From NCBI GenBank assembly GCA_945931665.1, contig CAMEPL010000020.1, positions 1-35,981 on the forward strand: a stretch of 35,981 nt of DNA, written 5' to 3'. Numbering within the stretch: position 1 is the stretch's first letter; each line of letters begins with the position of its first letter. A program made the position numbers and the translations under genes. This document shows, piece after piece, positions 8,669 through 15,934 of this stretch. Source of the DNA: an uncultured Clostridium sp. (GTDB lineage Bacteria > Bacillota > Clostridia > Peptostreptococcales > Peptostreptococcaceae). The notes beneath the pieces are model-generated. The model saw only the letters and a list, made by a program, of their open reading frames with translations, made no database searches and had not been told where the DNA came from.

Positions 8669-8764
8669 TTAACTGTTTTTTAGAATTTCCTTCATTGCTA
8701 AAACTGCAGCAGTTATAATTATCGACCATGCCACTAACATAAAAACCCAAGCTATACCTGTCAT
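8669..8764 (-). CDS. Very small single-span membrane protein (31 residues)
   Basis: An open frame of 31 codons with an ideal ribosome-binding site (AAAGGAG, 8 nt before the ATG). The protein starts MTGIAWVFMLVAW, continues as one hydrophobic helix (about residues 4-24) and ends in a short basic tail (KEILKNS). It is a clear paralogue of the 44-residue protein at 9171-9305 (MTNMAWGFMLTIW). It has its own promoter region with a near-consensus CodY box and its own terminator, so I regard it as a real gene. I do not recognise the family. Accessory subunits of amino-acid transporters can look like this, but no transporter gene is adjacent. Confidence 0.75.
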   Translation of the reverse strand: MTGIAWVFMLVAWSIIITAAVLAMKEILKNS

Positions 8765-8803
8765 AGTATCAACTCCTTTCTTACTTAATTATATTATATT
8801 GAA

Positions 8804-8818
8804 AATCTTCTGAAAATT
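8804..8818 (-). promoter_or_regulatory. Near-consensus CodY box upstream of the small membrane-protein gene
   Basis: The minus-strand sequence AATTTTCAGAAGATT matches the established CodY consensus AATTTTCWGAAAATT at 14 of 15 positions. It ends 40 bp before the ATG and directly abuts a TATAAT-like -10 region (ATATAATATAATT). This position would allow repression by CodY when branched-chain amino acids and GTP are plentiful. Confidence 0.7.
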
Positions 8819-8952
8819 GAGCGTTTACGAACATATTTTACTATCTATTAACATAATCTATGATATTTTTACTGCCCTTTAACATTAATCGCTAGTTTTT
8901 TTAAGTTTTTTTAACAGAATATATTTTAATTTGTCGTCAAATTTATACAATA

Positions 8953-9000
8953 TTCGCTATGCTCATGGCATAGGCGAATCGAAGATTCCGTTGCTTAAAA
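8953..9000 (+). repeat. 48-bp dispersed repeat, copy A
   Basis: First of two directly adjacent 48-bp units. It shares the first 6 bases (TTCGCT), the central GCTCATGGC and the last 26 bases from GCGAATCGAAGATTCC onwards in near-identical form with copy B. It has its own internal hairpin CGC-TATGC / GCATA-G-GCG around loop TCATG. It is more GC-rich than the surrounding DNA. Confidence 0.85.
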
Positions 9001-9048
9001 TTCGCTTCGCTCATGGCGCCAACGAATCGAAGATTCCGTTGCTTAAAA
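9001..9048 (+). repeat. 48-bp dispersed repeat, copy B
   Basis: Second tandem unit, also exactly 48 bp. It contains CAACGAATC GAA GATTCCGTTG, a 9-bp stem with one bulged C and a GAA loop. It matches the distant copy C (33462-33509, opposite strand) at about 42 of 48 positions. It abuts the terminator at 9051-9089. Confidence 0.85.
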
Positions 9049-9050
9049 TA

Positions 9051-9089
9051 AAAAGACTTATTGTATATCCCCAATACAATAAGTCTTTT
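9051..9089 (-). terminator. Strong terminator after the 44-residue membrane-protein gene
   Basis: A perfect 16-bp stem (AAAAGACTTATTGTAT / ATACAATAAGTCTTTT) with loop ATCCCCA. On the minus strand it continues into TTTTTATTTT. It lies 82 bp after the stop of the gene at 9171-9305. Confidence 0.9.
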
Positions 9090-9170
9090 ACGTGATTTAA
9101 TATTTTGATACGTCATTAAATTCGCATCTTCGTTATAATTCCAAATTATCAGTAAATTTAAAATAAAATT

Positions 9171-9305
9171 TTAGCTTATTTTTTCACAGTTACTTGCTTT
9201 GTGTTTTTCATCGTATCCTTTTAGAATTCTTCTCATTGCCATTCCTTCTGTTATAAATATAGCAGCCCATATTGTTAACATAAATCCCCAAGCCATATTT
9301 GTCAT
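9171..9305 (-). CDS. Small single-span membrane protein (44 residues)
   Basis: The start is placed at the internal ATG (9305), not the upstream one, because GGGGGA lies 7 nt before it and because the protein then begins MTNMAWGFMLTIW, aligning with the paralogue at 8669-8764 (MTGIAWVFMLVAW). One hydrophobic helix (about residues 4-22) is followed by a charged tail (RRILKGYDEKHKASNCEKIS). It ends at a strong terminator. Its upstream region lacks the CodY box of its paralogue, so the two may be controlled differently. Function unknown. Confidence 0.8.
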   Translation of the reverse strand: MTNMAWGFMLTIWAAIFITEGMAMRRILKGYDEKHKASNCEKIS

Positions 9306-9529
9306 ATTAATTCCCCCTTTTTTTACTAAACTTCTAACTTTTTGTAAGTTTAAGTTTGATTTCATATTTCTTAACTTAAATTATAAGTTTTTATAAATTT
9401 AATTTCTATCAATATATTAACCCAAAATATCACAATATTAACACAATTCATATAAATACAACAATATATACGCATTTGTGGTTTGATTTTATAAGTATTT
9501 TATTTTTTATTTGTAGTTTATATAACAAA
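9306..9529. other. Gene-free AT-rich stretch
   Basis: Between the 44-residue gene and the LarA-family gene I see no reading frame with a ribosome-binding site. Apart from the terminator at 9530-9568 there is only AT-rich sequence that probably holds the promoter of the small gene. Confidence 0.5.
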
Positions 9530-9568
9530 AGCCTTAATGTATAATTTAGTTTTATATACAATAAGGCT
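9530..9568 (-). terminator. Probable terminator of the LarA/dehydrogenase operon
   Basis: Stem AGCCTTA / TAAGGCT extended by TGTATA / TATACA past one mismatch, followed on the minus strand by TTTTGTTATAT. It is weaker than its neighbours but is correctly placed about 40 bp after the stop codon at 9606. Confidence 0.65.
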
Positions 9569-9605
9569 CTATATGGCATATAAATATTTTTAATTATTTA
9601 TATAC

Positions 9606-10880
9606 TTAAAATAAATTTAAATTATTATATTTGTCAAAAGGTATGTCAAATAAATCCGATATCTTTTTAACTTTTGATTTGTCTACTACATTTTCAAATG
9701 CGGCTTTACTCATATATACTTCATCTAGTTCTTTTGTGTTGTTTATTATCACAAGTTTTAAATCTTCTAAATTTCTAACTCCACAAAGTTTTACGCAACC
9801 TTTAAATACGTATTTATCATCATCTAAGACAAGCGGCAGTTTTACACTATTTGGCTCGGTTGAGGTAATCGCATTTATATAAGTTGCTTCAAAGTCCACC
9901 TTATCATAAAATTTTTTAGATACAAAATCAGCAAGTCCCATACCATTTCCATTCCCACCTGACTTTTCGCTTATATCTAAAAATCCAAGTTTTATCGTGT
10001 TTGGGCCTCCGCTAGCAGCATTTGTGTGAAATCTTCCGACTATATTTGTGTCCACACCTGTTCCGCTTATATTTTTACCTATTTCATTTACAATAAGCAC
10101 ATCTATATCGTCTAAGTAAATTCTAGGCATAAGATGTTTTGATCTTTCTAGTATTTTTGGCTCTTCTTCTAAAATCTCGTCTTTTTGTAGTACAAATACA
10201 TCGGCAACTTCATTGTATCCATTTTCAATAGTTGCAACACCGCATATTATATTTAAATTATTTAATCCTACCATACCGACATCAACTAGATTTTCTGCCA
10301 TATTTTCATATCTAAGTGAGTGTGTCATATCGGCTCCTTTTCGTTTTGCAAGGCCGATTGCCATCATTTTAATTAATCCACTTTCGTATTTCCCCCTAAA
10401 AGAAGTGTGGAGTTTTACCCTATTTAATAAAATAATTCCATCTGCACTTACTGCATTTTTATCTATATAAACAGGTAGATTTTTAGATGTTCTTCCAACT
10501 TCGACTACATCCATAGATGATATTATTTCGCAGCCTACAGACTCTTTTGTTATGCCTAATTTTTTAAGCATATTTTTTTGCCCCTCAGCTGTTCCGCCAC
10601 CATGACTTCCCATTGCAGGAACTATAAATGGTATAGCACCACAATCTTTAACAAAGCTTACTACTGTTTTCATAAGCTCTTTATAGTTGCTAATCCCCCT
10701 ACTTCCGCCAGTTATCGCGATTTTCATGCCTGGTTTTATCTTACTTTTAATATTCTTTTGTATTAGCTTTTGATTTAAATTATCCTCGACGTTATCAAGC
10801 TTAGTGTCGTCAAATACCTGTTTTACTTTCATAATTTGAGGCAACTTTATATTATCTAGTATTTCGTTTATTTGAGACAT
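9606..10880 (-). CDS. LarA-superfamily (DUF2088) nickel-dependent racemase/epimerase homologue
   Basis: A 424-residue protein of the lactate racemase superfamily. LarA of Lactiplantibacillus uses H108, H174, K184 (covalent link to the nickel-pincer cofactor) and H200. Here H93 (GSHGGG), H158 (KLHTSF), K171 (GLIKMM) and H187 (MTHSLR) occur in the same order and with similar spacing, so the cofactor site looks intact. It does not have the usual LarA N-terminal signature and is a distant branch; the substrate is unknown. It starts 1 bp after the DUF1667 gene, last in an operon with two FAD oxidoreductases, which points to a 2-hydroxy acid or polyol phosphate that is racemised and oxidised. LarE, needed for the cofactor, is at 32.5 kb; larB and larC are not in the window. 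Confidence 0.8.
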   Translation of the reverse strand: MSQINEILDNIKLPQIMKVKQVFDDTKLDNVEDNLNQKLIQKNIKSKIKPGMKIAITGGSRGISNYKELMKTVVSFVKDCGAIPFIVPAMGSHGGGTAEGQKNMLKKLGITKESVGCEIISSMDVVEVGRTSKNLPVYIDKNAVSADGIILLNRVKLHTSFRGKYESGLIKMMAIGLAKRKGADMTHSLRYENMAENLVDVGMVGLNNLNIICGVATIENGYNEVADVFVLQKDEILEEEPKILERSKHLMPRIYLDDIDVLIVNEIGKNISGTGVDTNIVGRFHTNAASGGPNTIKLGFLDISEKSGGNGNGMGLADFVSKKFYDKVDFEATYINAITSTEPNSVKLPLVLDDDKYVFKGCVKLCGVRNLEDLKLVIINNTKELDEVYMSKAAFENVVDKSKVKKISDLFDIPFDKYNNLNLF

Positions 10881-10881
10881 C

Positions 10882-11244
10882 TTACTTTACCCCTACTTGC
10901 TTTGTAACTATAAGGTCGCTGTCGTAACCCATTATATTTTTTACAACTACATCGCCGACTTCTACTGGAGCTTCTAATTTTATATTTTTTATTATATCCA
11001 TAACATCGAATATCTTAGCTTTTGGAACTGGTTTTGTAAGCCTTACACTCACAAGTGGAAGTTCTCCATTTAACAAAACTACAGAAGATGCTATATTACG
11101 TCTTGGGTCAGTCAATTCTTGAACTACATATTCTTTCCCCTTTTTGCAGCCTTCCCCTTCTATGCTTTTTATATCTTTTCCTTCATAATCTACTTCTATT
11201 TCGCATCCATTTGGACAAACTATACATGTAAATTTTCTATTCAC
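10882..11244 (-). CDS. DUF1667 cysteine-cluster protein
   Basis: A 120-residue protein with CIVCPNGC near the N-terminus (C7, C10, C14) and a further Cys in EGCKKG (C33), fitting a small Fe-S or metal-binding domain. The remainder (VRLTKPVPKAKIFDVM, APVEVGDVVV) matches DUF1667 as I know it from genes next to glycerol-3-phosphate dehydrogenase-type operons in Clostridia and Thermotogae. It overlaps the upstream FAD oxidoreductase gene by 8 bp. It probably passes electrons within the complex; this role is inferred from context. Confidence 0.85.
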   Translation of the reverse strand: MNRKFTCIVCPNGCEIEVDYEGKDIKSIEGEGCKKGKEYVVQELTDPRRNIASSVVLLNGELPLVSVRLTKPVPKAKIFDVMDIIKNIKLEAPVEVGDVVVKNIMGYDSDLIVTKQVGVK

Positions 11245-12478
11245 TTATAATCACCTTCAAATCCCCATTTTGTTTTATTTCATCTTTTGAAATTTTTATT
11301 TGAACCATCTCTGCTGGTATAGCCTTTTTGTATTTTTTAGTTTTTATAACTTCATCTCCTTGCATTATATCGACTTTGCACTCTTTAAATGGCCTTCTAA
11401 CTCTAAATGAAAGTACAAAATCCTTAGTTCCACTTATCTTTTGTGGAATAGTGTGGTTTATATTTTCCCCTGCTTCTATTTTTATGTTGCTTTCAGTTAA
11501 TTTTCCGTCATTTATATATTCACAAACGTGGTCAGCAAGTCTTTCTGCCTCTAGTGAAACAAAGTCGACTAAGTCGTGAACTTGAAGTACATTTCCCGCT
11601 GCAAATATCCCTTCTACTGAAGTTTGGTAGTTTTCATCGACTACTGCACCTTTTGTTCTGGGATCTAGTACTACTCCTGCTTTTAATGACAATTCATTTT
11701 CTGGAATAAGCCCGATTGAAAGTATTAAAGTATCACATTCATATCTTTTTTCAGTCCCTAGAATTACTTTTTTAGTTTTTTCGTCGACCTTGCTCACTAC
11801 AACAGCTTCAAGTCTACTTTTTCCTTCTATATTAGTTATAGTGTGGCTTAGATATAGAGGTATGTTGTAATCGTTTAAGCATTGTTCTATATTTCTTGGA
11901 AGTCCGTTTGCATATGGTGAAAGCTCGACAACAGCTTTTACATTTGCGCCTTCGAGTGTCAGTCTTCTCGCCATTATAAGCCCTATATCACCTGAACCTA
12001 AGATAACGACGTTTTTTCCAACCATTGTATTAGTCAAGTTTATATATCTTTGTGCGACACCAGCGTTGTATATTCCAGCAGGTCTTGTACCTGGAGTCGA
12101 AATTGCCCCCCTTGTTCTTTCTCTACATCCCATAGTCAAAATTACGGCCTTTGCCTTGTATTGTTTTAGACCATCTCTTGTAGCAGCAGTTACGATTTTA
12201 TCATTACTTACATCGATAACTGTAGCATCTGTAATATAATCTATTTTTTCTTTTTCAACTTCTTTTATAAATCTATCTGCATATTCAGGACCGCTTAATG
12301 TTTCTTTAAAACGAGTAAGCCCAAAGCCATCGTGAATACACTGTTTTAAAATACCACCTAGTTTGTCTTCTCTTTCTATTATAAGTATATCTTCTATACC
12401 CTTGTGTTTTAACTCAAGAGCTGCTGCAAGGCCTGCAGGACCTCCCCCAACAATTACTACATCTTTACTAAAAACCAT
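11237..12478 (-). CDS. FAD/NAD-dependent oxidoreductase of the GlpA-associated type
   Basis: A 413-residue pyridine nucleotide-disulfide-type flavoprotein. FAD-binding GGGPAG is at residues 11-16, and a second Rossmann motif (VVILGSGDIG) in the middle binds NAD(H). An ATG-type block near FAAGNVLQVHDLVD binds FAD. It corresponds to the small partner flavoprotein found beside Fe-S GlpA-like dehydrogenases. Its ATG overlaps the stop codon of the upstream gene (TAATG), so the two are translationally coupled. The probable function is to transfer electrons from the dehydrogenase to NAD or another acceptor. Confidence 0.87.
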   Translation of the reverse strand: MVFSKDVVIVGGGPAGLAAALELKHKGIEDILIIEREDKLGGILKQCIHDGFGLTRFKETLSGPEYADRFIKEVEKEKIDYITDATVIDVSNDKIVTAATRDGLKQYKAKAVILTMGCRERTRGAISTPGTRPAGIYNAGVAQRYINLTNTMVGKNVVILGSGDIGLIMARRLTLEGANVKAVVELSPYANGLPRNIEQCLNDYNIPLYLSHTITNIEGKSRLEAVVVSKVDEKTKKVILGTEKRYECDTLILSIGLIPENELSLKAGVVLDPRTKGAVVDENYQTSVEGIFAAGNVLQVHDLVDFVSLEAERLADHVCEYINDGKLTESNIKIEAGENINHTIPQKISGTKDFVLSFRVRRPFKECKVDIMQGDEVIKTKKYKKAIPAEMVQIKISKDEIKQNGDLKVIISE

Positions 12479-13935
12479 TAGTCTCTCACCTTCCCAACAA
12501 ACATATTTGAACCTTCTCTTGAATAAAGTACATCTTCTCTATTTTTATGTTTAACCTCTTCCAAAAGACCTGCTATTCTTGTTTCACAATAACCACCTTG
12601 GCATCTTCCCATCATAGCTCTACATCTGTATTTGATTCCTGTTATTGTGTCGACTCCTAGTGGGTTGTTTATAGCTTGAATTATTTCCGCCTTTGTTATA
12701 GTTTGGCATCTGCAGATTACTTCGCCGTAATCTGGATTTTCTTTAATTAAAGCTTCTTTTTCTTCTACAGACTTATCTACAAATGTAACTATAGGTTTTC
12801 TAATTGGATTGAAATTTTCATTTTCTGTAAGTTCTTCTTTTTGCTTTAATAAAGAAACTACGTATTTTGCAATTGGTGTAGAGCTTGTAAGCCCTGGAGA
12901 TTCTATTCCGACTAAGTTTATAGTGTTTGGAGCTTCATCTCTCATTTCGATTACAAAATCATGATAGCCTCCTTCTTCTTTTGATGCAAGCTTTGGTCTA
13001 ATTCCCGCAAAGTTTCTTATAAAATCTTCTCTTCTTATATGTGGGAATATTCTTCCTCCGTCTTTGATTAGTAAGTCCATTATCTTTTGAGTAGCAGAGT
13101 AATCATCTCTTTCATCTATATATTCGCTGCTTGGACCTATAAATACATTTCCGTCTATTGTCGGAGTTAAATGGATTCCAAGTCCCCCTTCTTTAGGATT
13201 TGGAACTGGATATGCTGGAAGGCTTAATTTTGAGCCTACTTTTTCATCTAATATAAAATATTCCCCTCTGCAAGGATGGATTTCATAGTCGTCTATTCCA
13301 AGCATTTTTGACACCTTATCACTGTAAAGTCCAGCTGCATTTACAACCCATCTAGTTTTATATGTATCTTTTACAGTTTTTATATTGTAAATTTCATCTA
13401 CTCTTTCAATTCCTATTACTTCATTTCCAAAATAGTATTCTGCTCCATTTGCAGCAGCATTTTCAGCAAGCGCTATTGTAAGCAAAAATGGATTTAGTAT
13501 ACCAGTTGTCTTAGACCACATTGCAAATTCGCCGTCGATATTTGGCTCAATTTCTTTTATCTTGTCTTTGCCTATTATTTCAAGACCTTTTACACCGTTT
13601 TTTTCACCTTGTTCCTTCATAGCTATAAGTTTTTGCTTGTCTTCTTCATTAAAACCTACAACTAGTTTCCCACATCTTTTAAACGGTACCCCAAGCTCTT
13701 TTGCAACTTGATCAAAGCCTTGATTCCCTTCAACACAAAACTTCGCCATAAGTGTCCCTGGCTTGTTATTAAACCCAGCGTGCAGTACCCCTGAGTTTCT
13801 TGCACTTGTCTCATTACACACATCTAATTCTTTTTCTAGTACCCCTATTTTTAAATTATATCTAGACATTTCCCTGGCAATAGCATTTCCCACAACGCCA
13901 GAGCCGATTATTATCACATCATATAATTTGTCCAA
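12478..13935 (-). CDS. FAD-dependent dehydrogenase, GlpA/L-2-hydroxyglutarate oxidase-like, with BFD-type Fe-S tail
   Basis: A 485-residue DAO-fold flavoprotein. The dinucleotide motif GSGVVGNAIAREM is at the N-terminus; the core (GIHLTPTIDGNVFIGPSS, FAGIRPKL, GIESPGLTSS) resembles both anaerobic GlpA and L-2-hydroxyglutarate oxidase. The tail carries C408, C410, C438, C445 and C450, a BFD-like [2Fe-2S] domain. It starts with TTG (13933-13935), with GGGGGA 8 nt upstream. It is first in the four-gene operon ending in the LarA homologue. 'Glycerol-3-phosphate dehydrogenase' is the usual automatic name, but no glpK, glpF or glpP lies nearby, and a hydroxy acid substrate is as likely. Confidence 0.85.
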   Translation of the reverse strand: MDKLYDVIIIGSGVVGNAIAREMSRYNLKIGVLEKELDVCNETSARNSGVLHAGFNNKPGTLMAKFCVEGNQGFDQVAKELGVPFKRCGKLVVGFNEEDKQKLIAMKEQGEKNGVKGLEIIGKDKIKEIEPNIDGEFAMWSKTTGILNPFLLTIALAENAAANGAEYYFGNEVIGIERVDEIYNIKTVKDTYKTRWVVNAAGLYSDKVSKMLGIDDYEIHPCRGEYFILDEKVGSKLSLPAYPVPNPKEGGLGIHLTPTIDGNVFIGPSSEYIDERDDYSATQKIMDLLIKDGGRIFPHIRREDFIRNFAGIRPKLASKEEGGYHDFVIEMRDEAPNTINLVGIESPGLTSSTPIAKYVVSLLKQKEELTENENFNPIRKPIVTFVDKSVEEKEALIKENPDYGEVICRCQTITKAEIIQAINNPLGVDTITGIKYRCRAMMGRCQGGYCETRIAGLLEEVKHKNREDVLYSREGSNMFVGKVRD

Positions 13936-13951
13936 CTTAAAGTCCCCCTTT

Positions 13952-13972
13952 TTGCGAAAAACATATTCGCAA
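13952..13972 (-). promoter_or_regulatory. Perfect 7-bp inverted repeat before the operon ribosome-binding site
   Basis: TTGCGAA-N7-TTCGCAA lies directly upstream of the AAAGGGGGA ribosome-binding site of the GlpA/LhgO-like gene. It could be an operator or a leader hairpin. The arms recall Rex-type redox operators (TTGTGAA/TTCACAA), but the base C/G and the 7-bp spacer differ, so the regulator is unassigned. Confidence 0.5.
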
Positions 13973-14117
13973 CCTTCATTTTATTTTTTATTTTATACTT
14001 ATTTTTCCAATTTTTCATCAATTTTAACATATTTTTTTATTTAATATGATAATTTATAATTTTTTTAATGTAGTTTATAATATTTATATGATATTTTTTG
14101 AAAGGAGGTAGATTGTC

Positions 14118-14756
14118 ATGATTGAAAATATTAAAGATATTAAAGATAAGTTTAATAACTTTAAACCCTATATAAATGGTGCCCAAAATATGAAAAAAGC
14201 TTCTGTATTAATACCTATAATTAAAAATAACGACTCTCATGAGATATTATTTGAAGTTAGATCTAAAACACTTAGAAGCCAGCCAAACGAAATTGCCTTT
14301 CCCGGTGGAAAAATAGAACAAAATGAAACTCCTAGAGAGGCTTGTATAAGGGAGACTTGTGAAGAACTAGGAATCACTCCTGATGATATAGAAATAATTT
14401 CTCCGCTAGATTTATATATAAATCACTCAAATTTAATAATACATCCATTTTTAGGAGTCATAAATGAGAGAGTTATTAAAAAAGGAATAGAAAATCTGCC
14501 CATAAATAAGGATGAAGTAGATCACGTGTTTACGGCTCCAATAAAATACTTAATAAACACTTTACCTGATGAATTTGAAAACGAAGTTGAAGTAAAGGTA
14601 AATAAAGATTTTCCATATTATAAAATTCCAAATAAAGAAAATTACAAATTCGCTGTTGGAAAATATTCAACTTTATTTTATGAATATAAAAACTATGTAA
14701 TTTGGGGTATAACTGCTAAAATTCTAGAAAATTTTTTAGACTTTATAAAAGAATAA
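14118..14756 (+). CDS. Nudix hydrolase, CoA pyrophosphatase type
   Basis: A 212-residue hydrolase. The Nudix box is complete: G64, E70, R78-E79, E82-E83, G85. Just before it is the LRSQPNEIAFPGG sequence, which matches the NuCoA/UPF0035 signature of enzymes that cut CoA into phosphopantetheine and 3',5'-ADP. The start has a strong AAAGGAGGT site. It is transcribed alone, divergently from the dehydrogenase operon, and ends at a bidirectional terminator. A role in CoA turnover is inferred from the signature. Confidence 0.88.
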   Translation: MIENIKDIKDKFNNFKPYINGAQNMKKASVLIPIIKNNDSHEILFEVRSKTLRSQPNEIAFPGGKIEQNETPREACIRETCEELGITPDDIEIISPLDLYINHSNLIIHPFLGVINERVIKKGIENLPINKDEVDHVFTAPIKYLINTLPDEFENEVEVKVNKDFPYYKIPNKENYKFAVGKYSTLFYEYKNYVIWGITAKILENFLDFIKE

Positions 14757-14758
14757 AA

Positions 14759-14804
14759 AAATAAGCAGATAAAATATATTTATTTATATCTTATCTGCTT
14801 ATTT
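14759..14804. terminator. Bidirectional terminator between Nudix and DUF4363 genes
   Basis: A perfect 14-bp stem AAATAAGCAGATAA / TTATCTGCTTATTT with an 18-nt loop. It is immediately downstream of the Nudix stop codon and 33 bp beyond the end of the convergent DUF4363 gene, and can serve both. Confidence 0.85.
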
Positions 14805-14836
14805 GATATTTAAAATAATTTATTAAATACTTAATT

Positions 14837-15217
14837 TTAAAAAATATAATTCAAGTTACATTTTTCATCGGCTATTAAGTTCTGAAGAATTGATTTTATT
14901 TTTTCTAATTCTTCTAAAGCTCTTATTTTATTTTTACAGTATACGGCATTTTTAACTAGATTTAATTCTAAATTTAAATCATCATAGTATTTATGATCTA
15001 ATACTTTTAGCCAAAAATTTTTTTGAGTGTCGAGCCTTTCAACAAGGTCATCTAGCATTTCATCTGCATATTCCCACTCATCATCATGTATAACCTCATA
15101 TGTAGCTTCCACATCTTTTATATAATCGATTCCAAAATTCTCAACTCTATTATCTATATAAATTCCAAAGAGTATAAATAAAACGACCCATATCAGAGCT
15201 ATTATAGTATTTTTCAT
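14837..15217 (-). CDS. DUF4363-type membrane-anchored protein
   Basis: A 126-residue protein with one N-terminal hydrophobic segment (IIALIWVVLFILFGIYI, about residues 4-20) and a mostly helical acidic outer domain (DDEWEYADEMLDDLVERL, KNFWLKVLDHKYYDDL). This arrangement, and the position directly after a DUF421 gene, fit DUF4363. Its ATG overlaps the DUF421 stop (ATGA), so translation is coupled. In related organisms such pairs are often linked to the spore envelope; here that is inference only. Confidence 0.8.
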   Translation of the reverse strand: MKNTIIALIWVVLFILFGIYIDNRVENFGIDYIKDVEATYEVIHDDEWEYADEMLDDLVERLDTQKNFWLKVLDHKYYDDLNLELNLVKNAVYCKNKIRALEELEKIKSILQNLIADEKCNLNYIF

Positions 15218-15867
15218 TTTTTCTTTTGAATTACTACTCCATCATATTCATCTAAAATGCATAATAAGACATCTTTAGTTCTTTTTATTTTGTGCATTTT
15301 AAGTATGTTATTTAACCATAGCTCGTCCTTATTTAATTCTCTTAAATTCTCTTTTATCACTGAGCCATCTAATATAAGCGGAATCGGTAGATGCTTGTAT
15401 TCTTTTGAAGGAGTTGAGTTATAATTAGGAGTTGGAACTACACTTAAACTTCCATCAGCCTCTAGTATAGCGTATTGAATATATTTTATATTAAAATACC
15501 CTTGTATCCTAAGTTGTTCTAAAAGTTCGTTTATACTAACTCTCTCTCTCTTCAACTCCTTATAATCTACTTCACCTTTATTGACAAGTATCGAAGGTTT
15601 CCCGGACAATATTATAGATATTCTTCTAAATTTTAAAGATAAAAATGAAATAATAGTCTGCATTGCTACAAGACCTGTCAATGCTGCAATACCATTTATC
15701 ATAGGAATATCGTTGTTTTCCATAGGTAGTGATGCAACTTCCGCTATTAAAAGCGTTATAACTAAGTCAAAGCAATTCATCTCAGCTATTTCACCTTTTC
15801 CCATAATTCTCATAGAAATAAGTACTGCTATATATAATACAATACTCCTCAAGAAAACTACAATCAT
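15214..15867 (-). CDS. DUF421 (YetF/YcaP-family) membrane protein
   Basis: A 217-residue protein. Three hydrophobic helices (about residues 3-21, 33-50, 57-77) are followed by a cytoplasmic domain with the family signature ILSGKPSILVNKGEVDYKEL and the repeat-like ELLEQLRIQGYFNIKYIQYAILEADGS region. Members such as B. subtilis YetF and the spore 2Duf protein affect the spore inner membrane. The start follows AAAGGAGGA. It is 67 bp after pepD with no clear terminator, so read-through from the transporter/pepD operon is possible. Confidence 0.88.
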   Translation of the reverse strand: MIVVFLRSIVLYIAVLISMRIMGKGEIAEMNCFDLVITLLIAEVASLPMENNDIPMINGIAALTGLVAMQTIISFLSLKFRRISIILSGKPSILVNKGEVDYKELKRERVSINELLEQLRIQGYFNIKYIQYAILEADGSLSVVPTPNYNSTPSKEYKHLPIPLILDGSVIKENLRELNKDELWLNNILKMHKIKRTKDVLLCILDEYDGVVIQKKK

Positions 15868-15934
15868 ATTAGTCCTCCTTTAAGGTCGACCGTATACTCA
15901 AATTTTAAGATGTAAATTGTATTTTAAATTGTAT

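Noticed and set aside
8953-9048. CRISPR array made of the 48-bp units
   Set aside because: Only two directly adjacent units without spacers, and the third copy is 24 kb away and inverted. No cas genes.
9306-9365. Longer N-terminus (20 residues more) of the 44-residue membrane protein
   Set aside because: Internal ATG 9305 has the good Shine-Dalgarno, and only this start matches the paralogue.
13952-13972. Rex operator before the dehydrogenase operon
   Set aside because: Arms TTGCGAA instead of TTGTGAA or TTGTTAA, and a 7-bp spacer. Recorded only as an unassigned inverted repeat.
15581-15883. 100-codon plus-strand frame antisense to the DUF421 gene
   Set aside because: Shadow frame; the overlapping DUF421 gene has family signatures.
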